8,930 bases of DNA, from the NCBI GenBank assembly GCA_035632955.1, contig DASQFU010000215.1:1-8930 (forward strand). Reading direction: 5' to 3'. How positions within the stretch are numbered: the stretch's first letter is position 1; each line of letters begins with the position of its first letter. The notes under the pieces were generated by a model, which was not told the origin of the DNA, did not search any database, and worked only from the letters and a program-made list of their open reading frames with translations. Source of the stretch: DASQFU01 sp035632955. GTDB lineage: Bacteria > Eisenbacteria > RBG-16-71-46. Positions 1 through 6,402 of this stretch are shown here, piece by piece. Both the position numbers and the translations under genes were made by a program.

Positions 1-1
1 G

Positions 2-1300
2 ATCCCGAGCGTCAGCGCGCAGCCCGAGCGCCGCGACGACGTGAGTGCCTGTGCCCGCCACATCGCCGATCACCTCGAGGCGCTCGGCATGAATCGCGTC
101 GAAGTGGTCCCGACCGCAGGTCACCCCGTCGTGTACGGAGAATGGCTGGGAGCGCCCGGTCAGCCCACGGCGCTGATTTACGGACACTACGACGTCCAGC
201 CGCCCGAGCCGCTCGAGCTCTGGACCAGCCAGCCGTTCGAGCCCACCGTGCGCGACGGCAACCTGTATGCGCGCGGCGCGGTCGACGACAAGGGCCAGGT
301 CTACATGCACCTCAAGGCGATCGAGGCCCACCTGCAGGTCTCGGGCAGGCTGCCGATCAACCTCAAGCTCGTGATCGAAGGCGAGGAAGAGGTCGGGAGC
401 GAGCACCTGGGATCGTTCCTGCGCGAACGCCGTTCCGAGCTGGACGCCGACGTCATCGTCGTCAGCGACACGACCATGCTCGGCCCCGATCAGCCCGCGC
501 TGTGCTATGGCCTGCGCGGCATCCTCTATACACAGATCGAGGTGACGGGGCCTTCGCACGACCTGCATTCCGGGCACTTCGGCGGCGCGGTCGCGAATCC
601 CGCGAACGCGCTGTGCGCGATCGTCGCCGCGCTCAAGGACGGCGATGGGCGGATCACCGTGCCTGGTTTCTACGATCGCGTGCGGCCGCTGACTCCGGCC
701 GAACGCGCGACGCTCGCGACGCTGCCGTTCGACGAGGCCGCTTACTTCCGGGCGGCGGGCGTGACGAAGTCCGTGGGCGAAAAATCCTACACGACACTCG
801 AGCGCATGACCGTCCGCCCGACGCTGGACGTGAACGGCATATGGAGCGGTTACACCGGCGAGGGCAGCAAGACGGTCCTGCCCTCGTTCGCGGCCGCCAA
901 GGTCAGCATGCGGCTGGTGCCGGATCAGCAGGCCGCGGAGCTATGCGAGCGCGTCGAAGCGTACGTGAAGAAACTCGCCCCGCCGGGTGTGAGCGTGATC
1001 TTGCGGGATCTGCACGCCGCGCAGCCGTTCCTGACCGATCCCGATCATCCGATGTTGCAGGCCGCGCGCCGCGCGCTCGCGCGGGCGTGGAAGAAACCAG
1101 CGGCGATGATCCGCGAAGGCGGCTCGATCCCGGTCATGGCGACGTTCCAGGAAACTCACAACCTGCCGTGCATCCTCATGGGGTTCGGGCTCGACGACGA
1201 CCAGGTCCACGCGCCCAACGAGAAGTTCACGCTCTCCTCGTTCCACGGCGGCACGCGGAGCGTCGCCTACCTCTACGAGGAGTTGGCGCGCCGCCCCTGA
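2..1300 (+). CDS. M20 family metallo-dipeptidase (CNDP/DUG1-like), 5' partial
   Basis: This is a zinc-dependent exopeptidase that cleaves dipeptides or short peptides, probably in the cytoplasm since no export signal is seen. The frame is open from position 2, and the first residues (IPSVSAQPERRDD) already match the usual N-terminal region of the family, so the true start lies off the left edge; the GTG at 41 is internal. Visible length is 432 residues against roughly 450-465 for the family. Counting from the codon at position 2, the metal and catalytic motifs are all present: GHYDVQP (H62, D64), RGAVDDKG (bridging D95), EGEEEVGS (E129 catalytic, E130 ligand), SDTT (D156) and VHAPNEKF (H403). 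A lid/dimerisation domain begins around the DLHSGHFGG motif (H189), and a REGGSIPV motif is near the C terminus. The family call is firm; the substrate is not known. The next gene converges on it 31 bases downstream. Confidence 0.93.
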   Translation: MPSVSAQPERRDDVSACARHIADHLEALGMNRVEVVPTAGHPVVYGEWLGAPGQPTALIYGHYDVQPPEPLELWTSQPFEPTVRDGNLYARGAVDDKGQVYMHLKAIEAHLQVSGRLPINLKLVIEGEEEVGSEHLGSFLRERRSELDADVIVVSDTTMLGPDQPALCYGLRGILYTQIEVTGPSHDLHSGHFGGAVANPANALCAIVAALKDGDGRITVPGFYDRVRPLTPAERATLATLPFDEAAYFRAAGVTKSVGEKSYTTLERMTVRPTLDVNGIWSGYTGEGSKTVLPSFAAAKVSMRLVPDQQAAELCERVEAYVKKLAPPGVSVILRDLHAAQPFLTDPDHPMLQAARRALARAWKKPAAMIREGGSIPVMATFQETHNLPCILMGFGLDDDQVHAPNEKFTLSSFHGGTRSVAYLYEELARRP

Positions 1301-1314
1301 ACCGCGCCGCCTGG

Positions 1315-1332
1315 GCACCGCGATCGCGGTGC
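1315..1332. terminator. Perfect 18-base palindrome between convergent genes, possible bidirectional terminator
   Basis: The sequence gcaccgcgatcgcggtgc is its own reverse complement. It fills most of the 31-base gap between the M20 stop (1298-1300) and the stop of the minus-strand propeller gene (1332-1334). As RNA it could form a 7-bp GC-rich stem with a GATC loop on either strand. There is no T-tract on either side, so it does not meet the classical intrinsic terminator rule. Its position is the main argument for a role in transcription end. Confidence 0.3.
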
Positions 1333-4300
1333 TACTCGATTCGCACCACCCGGGTCTCGTCGGTCGCGATCCCGTCGAGCGCGAACCGGACGAGGAAGAC
1401 GCCGTGCGAGACAGGCAGACCGTGGTGGTCGGATCCGTCCCACAGATGGAATCCGACCCCGCCTGGCGTGTGGCCCCAGTCGAGGCGGCGAACCAGACGT
1501 CCCGCCACGTCGAAGATCGAAGCCGTGAGGCGACCCTCACGAGCGAGCGCATAACGGAGCGCGGTCTGAGTGCGAAAGGGATTGGGGTGCGACGGCAGGG
1601 CGCGCAGCAAGTTCTGCTCCGGCCCCCGCGGAGCCGGGTCCGGTACGCCGACGACGGCGTCGGCCCGCCCGTGGACGGACACGATCACCCGATTGCCGGG
1701 GTTTGCATCCAGCCCGGCCGTGGTGACATGCATCCCGAACGGGTACACCTTGGGGCTGTCCATCAGCATCGCGTTGAACGTCGTGAATCCGGGTGGTGAG
1801 AGCGTGAGGGTGATGTCGTACCCGAGTTCTTCCACTTCGAGGGCCGGTCGATTCCCTCCCACGTTGCTGATCGTGAGCTGGAAGACGCCTGTCCCGATTC
1901 CCGTGAACGCGGGGAGCACCGCATGGTCCCGAGGGAGCAGGAAGTACGAGGCAGAGAAATTCGGATGGGTCATGGAAACCTGAATCGTCGCGGACACGTC
2001 ACCCGCGTTGGAGATGCGGAACCCACGGTGTCTTGCGGCTGGGTTGAGTCGATAACGCGCGAAGTCACCTGGGTCGAGAATCGCGAGCGAGCCTCGCATC
2101 ACGCCGAGCTCGAGCGCGGTTGACCCCGATCCCGGCTCGAGACACAGCGTCACGAAAGTCGTATCCGAGCTCGTCTCCAGCTCGGTGGATCCTCCGTAGA
2201 GCGAGTCGGTGGTGGTGGAAAGGCCACGGAGCGCCATGTAGACGAGGTCGCCGGGAGTCACGGCGCAAGACGCGGCCGGTCCTGTGGCCGCGGCGGGTCG
2301 CACTTCATGCTCGGCGGATTTCAGCAGAGCGTCGAACGGCTCCGGGCCGGCGCGCGTCAAGCCCAGGTTGATGAGGTCCGCCGTCGTTTGCCCGCAACGT
2401 CCGTTGTACTCCATCGGCATGGCAAAGAGGGAACCGACGGCGTATCCGGTGCCCCCGTCCGAGGCCGCGAACAGCAGGCATTTCCCGGCACCGCCCGTGG
2501 TCCCGGTCTTGGCGAGCACGGTGCCCGGCACCAGATCGCGGAGACCTTCGACGCAGGAGTTGAATAGCGTGTCGAGCTCGATGACGTACTCCGCGTCACG
2601 GACCACGTTGCGGGCGATGGGAAACGTCTCGATGGAGGAAACCGCTCGGAACGAAGGATCCGCAACCGCCGCCTGGGCGAGCTTCACCATCGCCTCCGGC
2701 GTGGAGTAGTGATCGTCGCAATCGTTGGACGGGTTGTCTCTCCCGGGCGGGTTGCTGAAGTTGGTGCCTGCCATGCCGAGCACACCGGCGCGGGCGTTCA
2801 TCGCGTCCACGAAGTTGCACACCGCGAGCGGCGCGGCGGTGCCCCCGTACGAGACGACGTCGGCGATCGCGTACGCCGCCCCGTTGTCCGAGACCATGAT
2901 CATGGGAAAGAGAAGCGTGACCAGGCTGATGATCTCGTCCTCTTCGAGCGCGAAGGGCGTGCTTCCGCCGACGTCGTCCTCGATCCAGGAAGGCACTTCG
3001 TAGTCGAAGCCCAGGTTGCCCTCGAGCCCAAGCACCGCGGTCATGACCTTGGTGGTGCTCGCCGGTCGTACGCGATCGAACGGTCGCAGCGCGTAGATGA
3101 TCGAGTCGCCGGGCGTGACCATGAGTGCGTTGCGGCCGCCGGGATTGATGACCTGCCGCCAGGGCGCCAGGACGAGGACATAGCCCGCGTCGACCGTCTG
3201 CGGCGTCTCTTCGAGGGAATCGTCGTCCTCGTCCTGACCCGGGACGCCAATAGCGAGGTTTCCCCGCCCGTAGCCGTCGAAGTTGCCGAACGCGAGGGAG
3301 TATCCGCATTGGTCACCGGCGTCGTTCGGGTCGCTGACGAACCCTTGATCCCAGCCGTCGGAGTTGGCGACGCTCAAACCCGCGGAGGAACCGTAGAACA
3401 GGAATACCTGCCCCGGGTCGACGCTTCCGGTGATGTCGCGATACGGTGCGCCGACGGCGAGATCGTCCCACGCGTCGACAGCTGGGTTCCACGCTCCGGC
3501 CGCCAGGGTCTGGCCGAAATGATCGAACGCCGTGGCGAGCTGCAGCCGTTCGTCGAGCTGCTCGAAGTCTACGAAGTCGAGGTTGTCGGCGCCGCCCCGG
3601 ACGACGACCACCCGGCCCTCATCCTCCTCACTGACGGTTCGGCCGGGCTCTCCGATGGCGACGCACTCGTAGACCCCGGCCGATCGGAACCGGCCGGCCG
3701 CAAGCGAGTACCCGAAACGGCCGTTGGTCTGGGTCCCCCCGGCGCTGCCGGCGGTATAGCTCTCGGCATTGCTGTTCGAGAGCCCCGTCAGGCCGCCCTG
3801 GACCAGGTAGATCTCCCCGGCAAAGTCAGTGAACCCCACGGTCCGAAACGGGGCGCCCGCGACCAGGTCGTCGTGCGCCGAGCCATAGAAGTTGCCCGCC
3901 GCCAGCGAGTAGCCGAACTCGTCGTTGACGTCGTTGGTGCCGCCGAGGTCCGTCTGCAAGAACCATCCGGTCGTGCCCCACAGGCCCGATGCTCCTTTGG
4001 GGTCGGCGATGAAGAAGAAAACCGCTCCCGACCCGTTCTCGCCCGGCGCGCCGACTGCGAGGTCGTCGACCCCGTCGCCGTTGAAGTCTCCGACCGCGAA
4101 CGAGGATCCGAAACGATCTCCCGGTTCGGGAACCTCGGCCGCGCTCTGCTCGGAGTTGGGGAAGCCGGTGAGAAGACCTGTGGGGGACCCGAGCATGATG
4201 TACATGTGCCCGGCATCCGGCGCACCCCCGACATCCTGCAACGGCGCCCCCACGATCAAGTCGTCCCATCCATCGTCATTGAAGTCGCCGGCCGCGAGCG

Positions 4301-4781
4301 CGTAACCGAACTGCATTCCGGTCTCGCAGAACGACTCCGAATTGCAGCCATAGCGGTACTCGGCGTCGACGTGGGTCAGGCCGTACGGTGATCCGTAGCT
4401 CACCACGATCGCCCCCGTGTCCGTCCGGTCCTCTCCCGCGAAGACGAGATCTTCGAGCGGAGCACCCGTGGCCAGGTCGTCGAAGCCGTCGCCGTTGAAG
4501 TCGCCGGTCGCAAGCGCTGCTCCATGGCGATCACCCGGCTCGATGAGACCGGCGCTGTCGGATCCCTGTCGGAGGACCGCCATGTAGGCGAGGGCAGGCG
4601 GTGTCGCGAGAGCGAGTGCCAGCATCGCGATGAGCAGCAGCGGTGCGCTCCGCGTCGCCGAGCGTGATCCGCTTATTCTTCGGTCCTTGGCCGCAATCGT
4701 GCAGGTGCGAGCGCGACCAGCGCCGTTCGGATGGGATCGGGACGCGATATACACGTCATCGAGAGGAACCGGGACCAACAC
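1332..4781 (-). CDS. Secreted seven-repeat FG-GAP propeller / S11 D-Ala-D-Ala carboxypeptidase-like / FlgD-Ig-like C-terminal domain fusion
   Basis: Large exported protein, 1,149 residues from the GTG at 4781-4779. I chose this start because GGAGG lies 6 bases upstream; the ATG at 4820 has no ribosome binding site and would add 13 residues. A hydrophobic stretch at residues 46-65 ending ALA looks like a signal peptide, but the part before it is unusually long. Seven FG-GAP repeats follow (about 70-537). The first three carry clear calcium-type loops (DFNGDGFDD at 94, DFNDDGWDD at 166, DFNGDGVDD at 232); the other four are degenerate (near 297, 364, 430, 500). Seven blades make a closed integrin-type propeller. 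Residues about 539-809 are an S11 serine-peptidase domain with PASTTKVMTA (S575, K578), SDN (S631, N633) and KTG (758-760), so the active site looks complete. A beta-rich region of unknown type (810-1052) leads to a FlgD-Ig/type-A-sorting-like domain (1060-1149: HPNPF, DVAGRLVR, WDGSD, HGVFLVRF). Probable role: extracellular or surface hydrolase with the propeller as binding module (inference). Confidence 0.9.
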   Translation of the reverse strand: MLVPVPLDDVYIASRSHPNGAGRARTCTIAAKDRRISGSRSATRSAPLLLIAMLALALATPPALAYMAVLRQGSDSAGLIEPGDRHGAALATGDFNGDGFDDLATGAPLEDLVFAGEDRTDTGAIVVSYGSPYGLTHVDAEYRYGCNSESFCETGMQFGYALAAGDFNDDGWDDLIVGAPLQDVGGAPDAGHMYIMLGSPTGLLTGFPNSEQSAAEVPEPGDRFGSSFAVGDFNGDGVDDLAVGAPGENGSGAVFFFIADPKGASGLWGTTGWFLQTDLGGTNDVNDEFGYSLAAGNFYGSAHDDLVAGAPFRTVGFTDFAGEIYLVQGGLTGLSNSNAESYTAGSAGGTQTNGRFGYSLAAGRFRSAGVYECVAIGEPGRTVSEEDEGRVVVVRGGADNLDFVDFEQLDERLQLATAFDHFGQTLAAGAWNPAVDAWDDLAVGAPYRDITGSVDPGQVFLFYGSSAGLSVANSDGWDQGFVSDPNDAGDQCGYSLAFGNFDGYGRGNLAIGVPGQDEDDDSLEETPQTVDAGYVLVLAPWRQVINPGGRNALMVTPGDSIIYALRPFDRVRPASTTKVMTAVLGLEGNLGFDYEVPSWIEDDVGGSTPFALEEDEIISLVTLLFPMIMVSDNGAAYAIADVVSYGGTAAPLAVCNFVDAMNARAGVLGMAGTNFSNPPGRDNPSNDCDDHYSTPEAMVKLAQAAVADPSFRAVSSIETFPIARNVVRDAEYVIELDTLFNSCVEGLRDLVPGTVLAKTGTTGGAGKCLLFAASDGGTGYAVGSLFAMPMEYNGRCGQTTADLINLGLTRAGPEPFDALLKSAEHEVRPAAATGPAASCAVTPGDLVYMALRGLSTTTDSLYGGSTELETSSDTTFVTLCLEPGSGSTALELGVMRGSLAILDPGDFARYRLNPAARHRGFRISNAGDVSATIQVSMTHPNFSASYFLLPRDHAVLPAFTGIGTGVFQLTISNVGGNRPALEVEELGYDITLTLSPPGFTTFNAMLMDSPKVYPFGMHVTTAGLDANPGNRVIVSVHGRADAVVGVPDPAPRGPEQNLLRALPSHPNPFRTQTALRYALAREGRLTASIFDVAGRLVRRLDWGHTPGGVGFHLWDGSDHHGLPVSHGVFLVRFALDGIATDETRVVRIE

Positions 4782-4787
4782 GGAGCG

Positions 4788-4792
4788 CCTCC
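4788..4792 (-). promoter_or_regulatory. Ribosome binding site GGAGG that decides the start of the propeller gene
   Basis: On the minus strand GGAGG is followed by six bases (cgctcc) and then GTG at 4781-4779. None of the other in-frame start candidates (ATG 4820, GTG 4814, GTG 4754) has a comparable purine-rich site seen upstream, so this site supports the GTG start. Confidence 0.5.
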
Positions 4793-4988
4793 AATGCCGC
4801 GTGTTCGACTGCACTCTCATCGTGAGCGAGCACGCAAGAGCCTAGTCCTCCGCCGGCTCGTCGGGTACATGAGATTTGCGTGCGCCGAGATTCGCCAAAC
4901 GGCGCCGACGTGGAGCGCACCCCTGGGACCGGACGCCTTCGCTGCTCTCCACTCGCTCGGAGAGTCACCGGCGATTTGGTCGCGCTGT

Positions 4989-4994
4989 TATACT
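4989..4994 (+). promoter_or_regulatory. Possible -10 element TATACT for the four-gene operon
   Basis: TATACT matches the bacterial -10 consensus at five of six bases and stands out in very GC-rich surroundings. It would place the transcription start near 5001, about 20 bases before the ATG at 5021. No TTGACA-like box sits at the usual 16-18 base distance, so either another sigma factor, an activator, or chance is possible. Confidence 0.25.
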
Positions 4995-5020
4995 CGCTCG
5001 CCGGGCTCCCCCCGACCCCT

Positions 5021-6397
5021 ATGGCCTTCCCGAGACTCATCGCGCGAATCGCTCTCGTGGCTGCGAGCGTCGCCGTCGCGGCTCCCGCCGCGGCTGGCGA
5101 TGGTCCCATGCTCGTCCTGACCGGCCGAATCACCGATCGCATGGGCGCCCCGGTTACGCGCGCGCGCGTGATTCCGAGCGCCGGTGCGCGCGCCGGCGTC
5201 ACGGCGGATCGCATGGGGCGCTACGTGCTCGCGCTGCCGCTCGGAACGCCGCTCGACCTGGGGCAGGGACCGATCGTGCTCTCCGTGCACGCCGAGGCCA
5301 GCGGATGGAAGCTCAGTCTGCCGAGTGGTGACAGATCACTCGGGATCGAGCTGCGCATGGTGACCGGTCTCGACGGCATCACCCGCTGTATGGCCCGTTC
5401 GAACGACGTGCGCATCGCCGCGACGGCCGCACGACTCATGGCCGCAAATGGCGATACCTCCGCCTTGGTGCTCGACTTCGTGGCCGAGCCTGGAGACGCA
5501 GCAGCACCACCGTCGCCTCCGGTGCTCACGCAGGTGGCTCAGGTCGCGATGCAGGGCATTCCCACTCCCGCGGACCTGCCGCGTCCGCCGAAGGACGCTT
5601 CGCGGGCCGCCCCGCTCGAGGCCCCGCGGCCACCCGCGCGCGCGCCCGCAGCCGTCGCCGCGCCGCGCGAGCCGGGCCCGCCACCTGCTGACGTCAAGCG
5701 CCTGCCGGACGAGAGCGAGAAGCCATATCGGAGCTGGTGGGAGAACCTGTGGCCCTGGAGCCGGCGCGACCGCGCCGCCGAGGATCGGAAGCCGGAGCCC
5801 ATGGCGAAGGCGGAGCCTCGGCCGAGCGAGCCGCGCACCGCAGCGCCCGCGCCTCCGTCGACCCAGCCGCGCGTCGCGGCGCGCGAGCCCGTGAAGCCCG
5901 TGAAGTCCGTGAGGCCCGAGCCTCGCGTCGCCGCTCCACCGCGCAAGAGCCAAACGGCGGACACGATCGCGCACGCCACTCCCCCAACCGACCGCCGCGT
6001 GATCATCCATCCCACGCCCCAGGGGCAGAGCCGCACTCGCACGGCGCCGCTCGTTATTCGCACGCCCGGCGTGCGGCCGAACGCGCCACCGCCTGCCGAC
6101 TCCTGCCAGTGCCGGGTCGAAGGAACGGTTGAGGTGCGGTCCGAGATTCCGCTCGCGGCACGCGTGCCGGTCGCCGTGTCGCTGGCCTGGTATCCGGCCG
6201 CGGCGGACACGGTCGAGCTGTTCATGGGCTCGCCGCGCCCGTTCCGCCTGCCGCCGGCGCCGTGCGGACCGCAGCGACTCAGAGTCGTGACGCTCGCGCG
6301 CGGGGGCTTCACCGTCATCTCGCGGGAGGCGATGGCGGGCTTTCGTTGCGAAGCCGGGCCGGTGCGCCAGATGCGGGTCGTGCTCGCACGTCGCTGA
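5021..6397 (+). CDS. Secreted hypothetical protein: carboxypeptidase-regulatory-like domain, Pro-rich linker, Cys-containing C-terminal domain
   Basis: Predicted exported protein of 458 residues, first of four closely spaced genes. The frame is open further upstream, but I place the start at the ATG at 5021 because the following residues form a good signal peptide (MAFPRLIARIALVAAS, cleavage likely after residue 25). No clear ribosome binding site precedes it. Residues about 29-115 (LTGRITDRMGAPVTRARV, then GVTADRMGRYVLALP) resemble the small beta-sandwich CarboxypepD_reg fold often found at the N terminus of secreted or outer-membrane proteins. Residues about 156-360 are rich in Pro, Ala and Arg and probably disordered, broken by a Trp cluster (WWENLWPW, 239-246). 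The last 100 residues start with CQC (C362, C364) and include C415 and C443, spaced like a small disulfide-bonded or metal-binding beta domain. I do not recognise this C-terminal domain or the whole architecture. Function unknown; a periplasmic or surface structural/binding role is a guess. Confidence 0.75.
   Translation: MAFPRLIARIALVAASVAVAAPAAAGDGPMLVLTGRITDRMGAPVTRARVIPSAGARAGVTADRMGRYVLALPLGTPLDLGQGPIVLSVHAEASGWKLSLPSGDRSLGIELRMVTGLDGITRCMARSNDVRIAATAARLMAANGDTSALVLDFVAEPGDAAAPPSPPVLTQVAQVAMQGIPTPADLPRPPKDASRAAPLEAPRPPARAPAAVAAPREPGPPPADVKRLPDESEKPYRSWWENLWPWSRRDRAAEDRKPEPMAKAEPRPSEPRTAAPAPPSTQPRVAAREPVKPVKSVRPEPRVAAPPRKSQTADTIAHATPPTDRRVIIHPTPQGQSRTRTAPLVIRTPGVRPNAPPPADSCQCRVEGTVEVRSEIPLAARVPVAVSLAWYPAAADTVELFMGSPRPFRLPPAPCGPQRLRVVTLARGGFTVISREAMAGFRCEAGPVRQMRVVLARR
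5891..5917 (+). repeat. Three tandem 9-base imperfect repeats inside the Pro-rich linker
   Basis: The units gtgaagccc, gtgaagtcc and gtgaggccc differ by one base from one to the next and encode VKP, VKS and VRP. The unit is a multiple of three, so gain or loss of copies would change linker length without breaking the frame. Confidence 0.6.
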
Positions 6398-6402
6398 GCG
6401 CC

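Larger units (their letters stand above)
4782..5020. other. Divergent intergenic region, 239 bases
   Basis: This gap separates the minus-strand propeller gene from the plus-strand four-gene run, so it should hold promoters for both. Visible elements are the GGAGG site of the propeller gene, a short hairpin with CTCTCC at 4945-4950 and GGAGAG at 4959-4964, a 9-base direct repeat ACTCGCTCG at 4951-4959 and 4992-5000, and a -10-like TATACT at 4989-4994. I found no convincing -35 box and no convincing minus-strand promoter. Open frames that cross it show no recognisable protein. Confidence 0.6.

Noticed and set aside
1315..1332. GCGATCGC as evidence for a cyanobacterial origin (HIP1 motif)
   Set aside because: HIP1 is dispersed in high number in cyanobacteria. 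This single copy, with the high GC content and FlgD-like sorting domain, does not support that origin.
142..1554. 470-codon open frame on the plus strand overlapping the M20 dipeptidase
   Set aside because: The translation is Arg/Ala-rich low complexity typical of an off-frame reading of GC-rich DNA, while the overlapping frame carries all M20 motifs.
2709..4391. 560-codon open frame on the plus strand across the propeller region
   Set aside because: It is antisense to the FG-GAP repeats. Its translation repeats a VAVEVADRE-like string once per blade, which is the mirror of the GDFNGDG codons. The minus-strand frame has clear domains.
4880..5020. Upstream extension of the secreted protein that starts at 5021
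   Set aside because: It would bury the signal peptide 47 residues inside the protein and covers the likely promoter region.
5891..5917. TonB-like energy-transducing protein suggested by the VKPVKSVRPEP stretch
   Set aside because: The protein has a cleavable signal peptide rather than an N-terminal anchor, and the C-terminal domain lacks a TonB-type YP-containing pattern.
6262..6402. Upstream extension of the RocB-like protein
   Set aside because: The added residues are Arg/Gly-rich and overlap the Cys-containing end of the previous gene; family similarity begins at the ATG at 6403.
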